Below, in pieces: positions 23,875 to 31,630 of a stretch of 64,000 nucleotides of DNA (the stretch's first letter is position 1; each line of letters begins with the position of its first letter). Location: the NCBI RefSeq assembly GCF_017313265.1, contig NZ_JAFLQZ010000017.1, forward strand, positions 62,001 to 126,000. The letters are read 5' to 3'. This stretch comes from Hymenobacter telluris. GTDB taxonomy: Bacteria; Bacteroidota; Bacteroidia; Cytophagales; Hymenobacteraceae. A program made the position numbers and the translations under genes. The notes below the pieces were generated by a model that was not told the origin of the DNA, searched no databases, and saw nothing but the letters and a program-made list of their open reading frames with translations.

Positions 23875-24918
23875 ATGACGACAGACATGGAAACTCCTAT
23901 CATCCCGCTCGTGACGGACGAGCAGCAGAAGCTAGCTGACGAGACCTGGCGCAAGTCTATTCCGGCGCAGGTGTTCCTCAACTATTTCTTCGCCATCAAC
24001 TACCACATTCAAGAGGCCGACGACGCTACTGGCGGCTTGCAGCATCTGCCTTTTTTCCGGGCCCACCAGGCCGAGCTGGTTGAAGCTGACTTAACGGCCG
24101 TGACCAAGCTGCTGCACTCCTGCTGGAGCACGGAGTATGCGTTGCGCTCCACGGCTGAGCTCGGCGACGAAGACTATCTGCGCAATGCGCTGCACTGGAC
24201 CTTTCCGCAGGCTTACCACACCATTATGGCTGGCTTGCAGGCGTTCCTGTACACGGCCGGCGTACGTGGCAACAACCCATCGTTGGTGCGGCGTGAGGTA
24301 GGGCGGTTGGTTGTGCGCAATGCATATCCGCGGCCCGTGTCGTTCTATGCGGCTGGTGCCTACGGCGACTTTAGCATTCATCGGCTGCCGCTGGCGGGCT
24401 ATAAGGCCGGGCTCAACATTGCCAGCAAGGAGATTGATGCCCAGGCCCAGATTGGTCAGTTCCTGCGCACTACGCGCAAGTTGAAGGCCACTGCTACCCG
24501 CCAGCAGATTCAGGCCAACCCAAATACGGCCATCCGCAGCCAGAAAACCGGTAAGGTGCTGGATAAATGGACGGCCGCTCACTGGCAGCAGATTACCTGG
24601 CGCCTGGGCTATACCACCATTTTCGACTTGCTGGGCCGGTTGCGCATTTCGCAGACCAGCCGCGAGATTGAGCGTTTCATTGAAGCCGAAATTGACTTCA
24701 AGCTGTTTCACCAGTCGCTGCTCAATATTGTAAGCTACCTCAACGGCATTCACGAAACCTACGTGGCCAAGGCCATTGGCCTGGAGCGGTATCAGCAGCT
24801 TGTTGATGAGTTGCCGAAGCACTTGCACCACGGCTTTGTAGAAGAGCGCCTGCGTACGCGCGTGCAGCCCACCATCACCGGCGAGACTCCTGCCCCGCAG
24901 ATGGGTATTGCGGCTTAA
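23875..24918 (+). CDS. unidentified all-helical protein
   Basis: 347 aa; I do not recognise the family. No signal peptide or transmembrane segment. The sequence is helical throughout with many aromatic and His residues (NALHWTFPQAYHTIMAGLQ, WTAAHWQQITWRLGYTTIFD, ESEIDFKLF-like SREIERFIEAEIDFKLFHQS, VSYLNGIHETYVAKAIG). His/Glu pairs could bind metal but no defined motif stands out. It has its own promoter, a nearby palindrome and a terminator, so it is an independently regulated single gene. Confidence 0.72.
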   Translation: MTTDMETPIIPLVTDEQQKLADETWRKSIPAQVFLNYFFAINYHIQEADDATGGLQHLPFFRAHQAELVEADLTAVTKLLHSCWSTEYALRSTAELGDEDYLRNALHWTFPQAYHTIMAGLQAFLYTAGVRGNNPSLVRREVGRLVVRNAYPRPVSFYAAGAYGDFSIHRLPLAGYKAGLNIASKEIDAQAQIGQFLRTTRKLKATATRQQIQANPNTAIRSQKTGKVLDKWTAAHWQQITWRLGYTTIFDLLGRLRISQTSREIERFIEAEIDFKLFHQSLLNIVSYLNGIHETYVAKAIGLERYQQLVDELPKHLHHGFVEERLRTRVQPTITGETPAPQMGIAA

Positions 24919-24958
24919 GCGCCTCCCCTTTTTAGCAAATCTTACTCCATATACACGT

Positions 24959-24987
24959 AAGCGCCATCCCCTTGGGGTGGCGCTTTT
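24959..24987 (+). terminator. Rho-independent terminator
   Basis: AAGCGCCATCCC (24959-24970), loop CTTG, GGGTGGCGCTT (one wobble), then TTT, 40 bp after the stop of the helical protein gene. Confidence 0.88.
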
Positions 24988-25045
24988 TGCGTTCAGTAAA
25001 ACCGGTGGGTGCAAGTACCTGTTAGGTTAGGCGCGCAGGCCGCGC

Positions 25046-25053
25046 TATTTTTG
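25046..25053 (+). promoter_or_regulatory. -7 box for lysS
   Basis: TATTTTTG matches TAnnTTTG, 50 bp before the lysS ATG. No clear -33 TTG. Confidence 0.4.
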
Positions 25054-25103
25054 CGGCCTGACCATTCTGGCCCCGCGCGGGCCCTCTTTTTACGCCCTGC
25101 CCC

Positions 25104-26669
25104 ATGCATCATCTTAGCGAACAGGAAATTATTCGTCGTGGCAAGCTCGAGGAGCTCCAGAAGCTCGGTATTGAACCGTATCCATCCGAGCTGTTCGACG
25201 TGAATTTCTACGCCCAGGAAATCCACGATAACTACCACCCCGAGCTGAACAACTTTCAGGACGTGAGCCTAGCGGGCCGCCTGATGTCGATTCGGGTGAA
25301 GGGCAAGGCCTCGTTTGCGGAGTTGCAGGATGCGTCGGGTCGGATTCAGCTCTACATCAACCGCGACGAAATCTGCCCCGGTGAAGACAAGGAGCTATAC
25401 AACACGGTGTTCAAGAAGCTGCTGGACCTCGGCGACTTTGTGGGCGTGAAAGGCCACGTGTTCAAAACGATGGTGGGCGAAACGTCCATTCACGTTACGG
25501 GCCTCACGGTGCTCAGCAAAAGCCTACGCCCCCTGCCCGTAGTGAAAGAGCGCACCGACGAAGCTACCGGCGAAAAAGTAACCTACGATGCCTTCTCCGA
25601 CCCCGAGCAGCGCTACCGCCAACGGTATGTGGACTTGGTGGTAAATCCGCACGTGCGCGAAGCCTTCATCAAACGGACTCAGTTGGTGCAGGCCATGCGC
25701 AACTACCTCAACGACAAGGGCTACTTGGAGGTGGAGACGCCAATTCTACAGCCTTTATACGGTGGTGCCGCCGCTCGGCCTTTCAAAACGCACCACAATA
25801 CGCTGGACATGACGCTGTACCTGCGCATTGCCAACGAGCTGTACCTGAAGCGCCTGATTGTGGGCGGTTTCGATGGGGTGTACGAGTTCAGCAAGGACTT
25901 CCGCAACGAGGGCATGTCGCGCTTCCACAACCCGGAATTCACGCAGATGGAGCTGTACGTAGCCTACAAAGACTACTACTGGATGATGGACCTGGTAGAG
26001 GAAATGGTGGAGCGCGTGGCGCTGGCCCTGCACGGCCAAACCGAAGTGCAGGTAGGCGAAAACCTCATCAACTTCCAACGCCCCTGGAAACGCTACACCA
26101 TGGCTGAGTCTATTGAGCACTTCACGGGCTTCAACATCGATGGCAAGAGCGAAGACGAACTGCGCGCAGCAGCCAAGGAACTGAAAGTAGGCCTCGACCC
26201 CAGCATGGGCAAAGCCAAAATCATCGACGAAATATTTGGGGAGCATGTGGAGCCCAAGCTGATTCAGCCGACGTTCATCACCGACTACCCAGTGGAAATG
26301 TCGCCGCTGGCGAAAAAGCACCGCAGCAAGCCGGGCCTGGTAGAACGGTTCGAGGCTATCTGCAACGGCAAAGAAATCTGCAATGCCTTCTCGGAGCTAA
26401 ACGACCCCATTGACCAGCGCGCCCGTTTCGAGGAGCAGTTGGAGCTAGGCAAGCGCGGCGACACCGAAGCTATGGTGCTCGACGAAGACTTCCTGCGGGC
26501 TTTGGAGTACGGCATGCCGCCAACCGCCGGCCTGGGCATCGGCATCGACCGGCTGAGCATGATTATGACCAACTCCAACTCTATTCAGGACGTGCTGTTC
26601 TTCCCGCAGATGAAGCCGGAAAATACCAAATCGGAAAACGCACCGAAACCGGAAGAGCCAGCCGCCTAA
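25104..26669 (+). CDS. lysS: lysyl-tRNA synthetase, class II
   Basis: Charges tRNA-Lys; 521 aa. The N-terminal OB-fold anticodon-binding domain spans about residues 55-150 (VSLAGRLMSIRVKGKASFAE, LQDASGRIQLYINRDE). Catalytic motifs: motif 1 region VEAFIKR-like VREAFIKRTQLVQAMRNYL, motif 2 FSKDFRNEGMSRFHNPEFTQ, motif 3 GLGIGIDRLSMIMTNS. The C-terminal extension (KPENTKSENAPKPEEPAA) is short and charged. A terminator follows at 26689, which is also the start of a 288-bp tandem duplication. Confidence 0.96.
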   Translation: MHHLSEQEIIRRGKLEELQKLGIEPYPSELFDVNFYAQEIHDNYHPELNNFQDVSLAGRLMSIRVKGKASFAELQDASGRIQLYINRDEICPGEDKELYNTVFKKLLDLGDFVGVKGHVFKTMVGETSIHVTGLTVLSKSLRPLPVVKERTDEATGEKVTYDAFSDPEQRYRQRYVDLVVNPHVREAFIKRTQLVQAMRNYLNDKGYLEVETPILQPLYGGAAARPFKTHHNTLDMTLYLRIANELYLKRLIVGGFDGVYEFSKDFRNEGMSRFHNPEFTQMELYVAYKDYYWMMDLVEEMVERVALALHGQTEVQVGENLINFQRPWKRYTMAESIEHFTGFNIDGKSEDELRAAAKELKVGLDPSMGKAKIIDEIFGEHVEPKLIQPTFITDYPVEMSPLAKKHRSKPGLVERFEAICNGKEICNAFSELNDPIDQRARFEEQLELGKRGDTEAMVLDEDFLRALEYGMPPTAGLGIGIDRLSMIMTNSNSIQDVLFFPQMKPENTKSENAPKPEEPAA

Positions 26670-26688
26670 TCAAGCTGGCCGTAAATAG

Positions 26689-26726
26689 AGAAAGCCTCCC
26701 GCATAATACTGTGCGGGAGGCTTTCT
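26689..26726 (+). terminator. terminator after lysS (first of two copies)
   Basis: AGAAAGCCTCCCGCA (26689-26703), 8-nt loop, TGCGGGAGGCTTTCT (26712-26726). Perfect 15-bp stem. Confidence 0.85.
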
Positions 26727-26976
26727 ATTTATAAGCGGCTAACTTTTAGCTGGCAGAACTACTTGAAGAAGCTTGCGATGAACAAGTACGATTTTACTAG
26801 TTGGTTGAGTTAACCACAACTAACCAGAAGCTCTACTGTCGGCAATTTTACTTCAAATGTGCTTACCAACTTCTTTCAAGCCGGTTATATAGTATTTAAC
26901 GGTAGCGTTAAAATCAGGTTACGTATCGGTTGTTAATTTCTCGAAGAAACTTACCAACCAAATACCCCATAAAATC

Positions 26977-27014
26977 AGAAAGCCTCCCGCTAATTGAATG
27001 CGGGAGGCTTTCCT
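26977..27014. terminator. terminator hairpin, second copy
   Basis: AGAAAGCCTCCCGC (26977-26990), 9-nt loop, GCGGGAGGCTTTC (27000-27012), then CTTTT. On the minus strand it would end transcripts leaving the YtxH gene at 27228. Confidence 0.8.
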
Positions 27015-27227
27015 TTTGTACAACAAACTTACCATTCCAATCGGGTTCGAATGCAGAAGCTTGCGATGGGCAACTCCAGATTTTACTGCTGTTTGTTTGA
27101 ACCACAAATAGCAGAAGCTCGGCAGCCGGCAATTTTACAACATTGAATTCTCCGATCTTCTTTTAAGTCGGTTATATAGTCTTTAACGGCGGCACTGAAA
27201 AGAGGTTACAATGCCTGCAAACTTTTT

Positions 27228-27581
27228 TTAAATTCCTTTGCCGTAGCCCGCCGAATGCCGAGCGTCGCCGCCAATGCCGTCGTAGTCGGAATCAGCATCA
27301 GCGCTATTCTCAGGAGAGTGAAGCGCGTCAAGCAGCACATCAGCGGCCGAACGGTCGGCTTGCTGCTTGGTGGTGCCGGGGCTTTGGTTGGTGAGAGAGT
27401 TGAAGCGGGATATACCGTCTTTAAACAGCTTGTCGAGGTCTTTCCCAAGCTTGCTGGCCGATTTCTTCAAGCCAGCTCGGGTTTCGTCGCCGGTTTCGGG
27501 AGCTAACAACAGGCCGGCTACGGCGCCAATGGTGGCCCCAGCTAGCAAGGAAAAAATCACTTTGCCTTTCGTATCTTCCAT
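27228..27581 (-). CDS. YtxH domain-containing protein
   Basis: 117 aa. An N-terminal hydrophobic glycine-rich helix (VIFSLLAGATIGAVAGLLLAP, about residues 8-28) followed by ETGDETRAGLKKSASKLGKD is the YtxH signature. The rest is polar and low-complexity (SPENSADADSDYDGIGG). YtxH proteins are small envelope-associated stress proteins of uncertain function. A paralogue lies upstream on the same strand. Confidence 0.8.
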   Translation of the reverse strand: MEDTKGKVIFSLLAGATIGAVAGLLLAPETGDETRAGLKKSASKLGKDLDKLFKDGISRFNSLTNQSPGTTKQQADRSAADVLLDALHSPENSADADSDYDGIGGDARHSAGYGKGI

Positions 27582-27692
27582 AAAACAGAGTAGTTGGGTG
27601 ATGAGTACGTGGAGTAAACGGCTTGCTCAGACGCGGTGCCTGTAAGCGTAGCCGCTGCTACAATAACGATTTTCCTGAATATTGGTTAACAG

Positions 27693-27731
27693 AAACGCCC
27701 CTGCTCTCGTGTGAAAGCAGGGGCGTTTTTT
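27693..27731. terminator. terminator between the two YtxH genes
   Basis: AAACGCCCCTGC (27693-27704), 12-nt loop, GCAGGGGCGTTT (27717-27728), 19 bp after the stop of the second YtxH gene. Confidence 0.85.
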
Positions 27732-27749
27732 AGGGCTTGTTGTTTCGGC

Positions 27750-28184
27750 CTACAGGTCGTTCAACAGTTTCACTACTTCGTTTTTGGCTTTGCCAAGCTT
27801 CTTCTGCAAACGGCCAACCAGCTCGTCGCCTTTGCCTTCGGCATACTCCAGGTCTTCGTCGGTGAGCTGGGCGTATTGCTGCTTCAGCTTGCCTTTGGCA
27901 TCGTCCCAGTTGCCTTTCAGCTTCAGGCTGCTGCCGGCACCACCGATGCCCAAGTCTTCCAGCTTCTCAACGTAGCCTTTGAACTTCGCGTCCAAGTCTT
28001 CAGTGTATTTCGAGAACTGCTCGCCGAACTGGCCGCTATACTTCGTGGCGGCACTGCCGATTTTTTCGCGGGTGGCCTTGCCTTTGTCAGGAGCCATCAG
28101 CAAACCAGCAATGATACCAGCACCGGCACCGGCCAAAGCAGCGAGGAGAATTTTACCCGAGTTGTCTTCTTCGTGATACGACAT
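27750..28184 (-). CDS. YtxH domain-containing protein (paralogue)
   Basis: 144 aa. Same layout as the gene at 27228: short polar start, hydrophobic Gly/Ala helix (ILLAALAGAGAGIIAGLLMAP, about residues 11-31), DKGKATREKIGSAATK. The C-terminal half is strongly helical and charged and contains GNWDDAKGKLKQQYAQLTDED, which closely resembles a CsbD-like stress domain. YtxH plus CsbD-like segments suggests an envelope or general-stress protein. It is separated from its paralogue by a terminator, so each gene is probably transcribed alone. Confidence 0.82.
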   Translation of the reverse strand: MSYHEEDNSGKILLAALAGAGAGIIAGLLMAPDKGKATREKIGSAATKYSGQFGEQFSKYTEDLDAKFKGYVEKLEDLGIGGAGSSLKLKGNWDDAKGKLKQQYAQLTDEDLEYAEGKGDELVGRLQKKLGKAKNEVVKLLNDL

Positions 28185-28525
28185 GATGTAGGGAGAGAAA
28201 GGTGATGAATTGCAAATAGATGGCTACCGAATTACGGTTTTACCTTAAACGAACAACGGTTGCTCATCAGGTTTCAGCCATTATGAGCCTATTACGGAGC
28301 TTAGCGGCGCAGGTTTTCATTGGCAGCTAAAAAAGCTGTGCCTTGCAATATAGATGCCTTTTTATATAACCAGCAACGCTGGTATTCGCAGCAGCCCCAG
28401 CCAACCAGGCTACGTGGGTAGTAACTAAGTTGTATCTATTGCTCGGCCACTGTGCACCTGTACCTTGCTGCCCCCGTATGCCCTAAGCGGCTACATTCGT
28501 ATTCCATTCTTTAGCTTTCTGCCCA
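28185..28525. other. 341-bp intergenic region without a gene
   Basis: Divergent control region between the YtxH gene (leftward) and the Kazal lipoprotein gene (rightward). I see two small hairpins (CAGCT/AGCTG at 28324-28338; CCAGC/GCTGG at 28370-28382) and a weak rightward promoter-like pair, TTG at 28439-28441 with TACCTTGC at 28461-28468 (19-nt spacer, two mismatches). Nothing else stands out. Confidence 0.5.
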
Positions 28526-28762
28526 ATGAAACCCCTGCTGTTTTCACTGACTCTGTTGCTGGCTGGCGCCTGCCAGAACACCACTTCCACCAGCACCAAG
28601 CCCTGCATCGACCCCGCCAAAATCAGGACGGATGCCATGTGCACCATGCAGTACGACCCCGTATGCGGCTGCGACGGCAAAACCTACAGCAACGCCTGCG
28701 TGGCTACCAATGCCGGCGTTACCAGCTTCAAGCCCGGTGCCTGCCCCGACTCGCAAAAATAA
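28526..28762 (+). CDS. Kazal-type serine protease inhibitor lipoprotein
   Basis: 78 aa. Signal peptide with lipobox LLLAGAC puts the lipidated Cys at residue 16. The remaining ~60 residues are one Kazal domain: six Cys, with the hallmark VCGCDGKTYSNAC and a C-terminal GAC. Kazal domains block serine proteases through a rigid surface loop; here the protein would be anchored in the envelope. The target is unknown. The cupin gene starts 14 bp downstream, so the two are likely co-transcribed. Confidence 0.85.
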   Translation: MKPLLFSLTLLLAGACQNTTSTSTKPCIDPAKIRTDAMCTMQYDPVCGCDGKTYSNACVATNAGVTSFKPGACPDSQK

Positions 28763-28776
28763 AAACCACCTTATTT

Positions 28777-29148
28777 ATGTCTGAGAAGCGTTATTTCCGT
28801 CAGTTGAATCCGTTTGTAGTGCCCACCACCGATGGCAAGCTCATTGAAGAGCATATTGGGTTGGCCAGCACCCAAACCGCCCAGTATAGTGTGGCCCACA
28901 TGGTGGCTCCGCCGCAGTGGAGTGAGCCGCACCAAAGCCCGGAGTTTGATGAGGTAACGATTGTGGTGCGCGGCCGCAAACGGTTTGAAATTGACGGCGA
29001 CATAGTGGAGCTAGGTGCCGGCGAATCGTTGCTAATAAAGGCTGGCGCGCGGGTGCGCTACTCCAACCCGTTTGATGCCGAGTGCGAGTATTGGTCGGTG
29101 TGCGTGCCGGCATTCAGCCCAGCCACTGTGCACCGGGAAGAGGAATAA
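28777..29148 (+). CDS. cupin domain protein
   Basis: 123 aa from the ATG at 28777. Single cupin barrel: PHQSPEFDEVTIVVRGRKRF (motif 1 region with His and Glu) and LGAGESLLIKAGARVRYSNP (motif 2 region). It may bind a metal or small ligand; the substrate is unknown. It lies 14 bp after the Kazal gene. The in-frame open stretch upstream to 28465 overlaps that gene and is not coding. Confidence 0.8.
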   Translation: MSEKRYFRQLNPFVVPTTDGKLIEEHIGLASTQTAQYSVAHMVAPPQWSEPHQSPEFDEVTIVVRGRKRFEIDGDIVELGAGESLLIKAGARVRYSNPFDAECEYWSVCVPAFSPATVHREEE

Positions 29149-29172
29149 AGCGCCCTCCCAAGCCTGGCGGCG

Positions 29173-30045
29173 CTATAGGTCGATGGCTGGCAGGCGCCAC
29201 CGTCGGCCTTGCAGCTTGAGCAGGGTGCGCCGCCAGCTTGGTAGGTTGCGGTACGCCAGTTCCTGCTGGTGCAGCTGCGCGATATTCAACTGGGTTAGCT
29301 GTTTATACAGCACATCAAGCCCTTGGGAAGCATAGCGCTGCACCACTTGGGTTAGCACCGGCCTGATTTCCTTTAGGTTCCAGTAATGCAGCACGTACGG
29401 CGCAGCTTCCGCTATAGGCGCTTGGGTCTGGAACCACATACTGAAGGCCAGCTGCTCCATAATGTGCTTGTTGTAAGTGGCATACAGCTGCTCTCCCAGC
29501 TCCTTTATGCTGTCCAGCGCATGCGCGTCCTGGCTTGGGAAGCCGAGCACTCCGGAGTTGTAAAGCTTCGTGTCGGGGTCGATGGTGAGCGTGCGGCCGT
29601 TGACTTGCCAGTGCTTGCCGTGTAAGTGCCGGTAGATTTTCTGGCTTAGGTAATTACCCTGCGCCAACACTCCTTCGCAAACGTGCATGTAGCGCTGCCC
29701 GCGGGAAATGGCTTGGAAGACAGGCGCCGGATCTTGCTGCCAGATGGTATCCGTATCCACGAACAGCAGATTGCCGGGGTAGTGCTTGGCAGCGTGTTTC
29801 AGCACTTCAATCTTGAGCAGATACACCCGGCTGCCCCGCCACGCCTGCCATTGTTCGGGCGAGACAACCGGGTAGTGGATGTGGGGCTGCTCACCGAGTA
29901 CGTGCTGGAACTCGGCTGGCTGATCGGTGTAGATCAGGATTTGCACGGGGGCGTGTTGCACCAGCCGCTGGTACGAAAGGATACTGTAAATGCCTTCATT
30001 AATCAAATCGGGCAGTCCGTAAGCCAGGTAAATCAGCGAGTTCAT
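29173..30045 (-). CDS. putative glycosyltransferase (GT-A fold, DxD motif)
   Basis: 290 aa, soluble. A Rossmann-like N-terminus (IYLAYGLPDLINEGIYSILS, then VQILIYTDQP) and the DxD-type metal motif NLLFVDTDTIWQQDP at about residues 93-107 point to a GT-A enzyme related to family 8 or similar. A further hint is DTKLYNSGVLGFP, the usual acceptor-side loop of that group. Donor and acceptor are unknown. It converges with the cupin gene and is divergent from the dienelactone hydrolase gene. Confidence 0.7.
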   Translation of the reverse strand: MNSLIYLAYGLPDLINEGIYSILSYQRLVQHAPVQILIYTDQPAEFQHVLGEQPHIHYPVVSPEQWQAWRGSRVYLLKIEVLKHAAKHYPGNLLFVDTDTIWQQDPAPVFQAISRGQRYMHVCEGVLAQGNYLSQKIYRHLHGKHWQVNGRTLTIDPDTKLYNSGVLGFPSQDAHALDSIKELGEQLYATYNKHIMEQLAFSMWFQTQAPIAEAAPYVLHYWNLKEIRPVLTQVVQRYASQGLDVLYKQLTQLNIAQLHQQELAYRNLPSWRRTLLKLQGRRWRLPAIDL

Positions 30046-30172
30046 ACGGCAAGCTACGCAATGGTTTTTTGACTACCCGATGCCAATGGCGCCGCACTTC
30101 CTTATGGCAAGTAGCCTTGCTCGGCTTTAACTACCTATATTTCAGCTACACTCTCACGCCTATTCCCGCCAC

Positions 30173-31033
30173 ATGGACCAGCGCATCATCAACCTCTTCG
30201 ACGAGTACACCCATGCCCCCCTCAGCCGCCGCGAATTTCTGGACCGCCTGCACAAACTGACCGGCGGCGCGGCTATGGCTGCCGCCGCGCTGGCCGTGCT
30301 GGAGCCCGGCTACGCCCAAGCCGCCACCGTGCCCGAGCAAACCGACGACCTGCTGACTGAAGAAGTAACTTGGCCCGGCGACGCAGGCGTAACCATGAAG
30401 GGCTACCTGGTGCATCCGAAGAGCAAGAAGAAGCTGGGTGCCGTAGTGGTAATTCACGAAAACCGCGGCCTCACGCCCCACATCAAGGACGTAACGCGCC
30501 GCGTGGCGCAGGCTGGCTATTTGGCGTTGGGCGTTGATGCGCTGTCGGTATTTGGCGGTACGCCTGCCAACGAGGACGAAGGACGCACCCTGATTGGCAA
30601 GCTGGACAAGCAGCAGAACCTGAACAACTACCTGGCCGCCCTCACTTATCTGCGCGGCCGCAAAGACTCGAACGGCAAAACCGGCTGCGTAGGCTTCTGC
30701 TGGGGCGGGGCCATGGCCAACAGCCTCGCCGTAGCCGACCCCAAGCTCAACGCCGCCGTGGCCTACTACGGCACCCAACCCAAAGCCGAAGACGTACCCA
30801 AAATCAAAGCCACGCTCCTACTCCACTACGCCGGCCTTGATGAGCGGGTAAACGCCGGCAAAGACGCCTACGAAGCGGCCCTCAAAGCCAACAACATCAA
30901 GTACGAGCAGTACGTGTACGAAGGCGTCAACCACGCTTTCAACAACGACTCCTCCCCCGCCCGCTACAACGCCGAAGCCGCCAAACTCGCTTGGGACCGG
31001 ACGCTGAAGCTGTTTAAGGAGAAGTTGGGGTAG
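30173..31033 (+). CDS. dienelactone hydrolase family protein, Tat-type leader
   Basis: Alpha/beta hydrolase of 286 aa. The N-terminus has a twin-arginine-like motif (SRREFLDRL, residues 19-27) before an Ala-rich hydrophobic stretch ending AQAA, so Tat export is likely. The catalytic triad reads Cys in VGFCWGGAMA, Asp in YAGLDERV and His in GVNHAFNND. It resembles YghX-type members more than the plasmid chlorocatechol enzymes. A TTG-N16-TATATTTC promoter-like pair lies at 30117-30143. Confidence 0.85.
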   Translation: MDQRIINLFDEYTHAPLSRREFLDRLHKLTGGAAMAAAALAVLEPGYAQAATVPEQTDDLLTEEVTWPGDAGVTMKGYLVHPKSKKKLGAVVVIHENRGLTPHIKDVTRRVAQAGYLALGVDALSVFGGTPANEDEGRTLIGKLDKQQNLNNYLAALTYLRGRKDSNGKTGCVGFCWGGAMANSLAVADPKLNAAVAYYGTQPKAEDVPKIKATLLLHYAGLDERVNAGKDAYEAALKANNIKYEQYVYEGVNHAFNNDSSPARYNAEAAKLAWDRTLKLFKEKLG

Positions 31034-31151
31034 GCGCACGGAACTGCTTGTAGACATTCTAAACGCAGTTCATGTAGGCAACAACAGTTGAGGCAGTGCA
31101 ACGAAGCAGTTATACTATGCTACAAGCACGGTATGGAAAACATTGAAATCT

Positions 31152-31565
31152 ATGTGGACGGTAGAAGGAGAAATTCAGAATGCGCTTGATATTCTTGAGC
31201 TTTCATCAGCCCACTTCAAGCGTTTGGATACTTTCACAGCGAAACAGATAGTAGAGCAGGCAAAAGCAAAATATGTAATTGGTAATCCTAGATCTTGGTG
31301 GCTCAGCTTGAAAGTACCTTACAAATCATACGAGTATGACTTATTCACTAATGACTTAAGTGAATATATTCCAGATCAAGAAACTGAATGTTATTGGATT
31401 CCTGAATCAGAGGAAGAATATCTTTCAGTTTATGACACGCGAATAAGTGTAATCCGCCAAGTATTAGAGAATACTCCATTTTTTGAATATTATGTATTGA
31501 GCAAAAAAATAGAGTGGCTTTTGATTGAAAACGACCACAATGAATTAATAGTAATTGTCGAATAA
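31152..31565 (+). CDS. AT-rich hypothetical protein
   Basis: 137 aa from the ATG at 31152; a TTG at 31143 is also in frame. No signal peptide. Aromatic and acidic (PRSWWLSLKVPYKSYEYDLF, TECYWIPESEEEYLSVYD, PFFEYYVLSKKIEWLLIEND), like small SUKH- or immunity-type proteins, but I do not recognise a family. Base composition is clearly lower in GC than both neighbours, which points to recent acquisition. No toxin gene is visible next to it. Confidence 0.65.
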   Translation: MWTVEGEIQNALDILELSSAHFKRLDTFTAKQIVEQAKAKYVIGNPRSWWLSLKVPYKSYEYDLFTNDLSEYIPDQETECYWIPESEEEYLSVYDTRISVIRQVLENTPFFEYYVLSKKIEWLLIENDHNELIVIVE

Positions 31566-31630
31566 TTGTATTCCTGTTATAAGAAGTGTTTACACCGACA
31601 ACGCCAGGAAATTCAGTTAGCCACTCAGCC

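Larger units (their letters stand above)
26689..27215. repeat. 288-bp tandem duplication with conserved hairpins; ncRNA candidate
   Basis: The 558-bp gap between lysS and the first YtxH gene has no convincing gene. It holds two diverged copies of one unit, offset 287-288 bp throughout. Each copy has a GCCTCCCGC terminator hairpin (26689; 26977), then AGAAGCTTGCGATG (26767; 27055), a central hairpin (26797-26822; 27088-27114), AGAAGCTC, CGGCAATTTTAC, and CGGTTATATAGT (26882; 27169) with TTTAACGG. In the central hairpin the bases differ but pairing is kept: copy B has TGCTGTTTGT against ACAAATAGCA with a G-T wobble, copy A has TAGTTG against CAACTA plus GTT/AAC. That is compensatory change, as expected for a functional RNA. 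The transcribed strand is not known. Confidence 0.6.

Noticed and set aside
27043..27053. tRNA T-loop-like GGTTCGAATGC
   Set aside because: No acceptor stem, D arm or anticodon arm can be folded around it.
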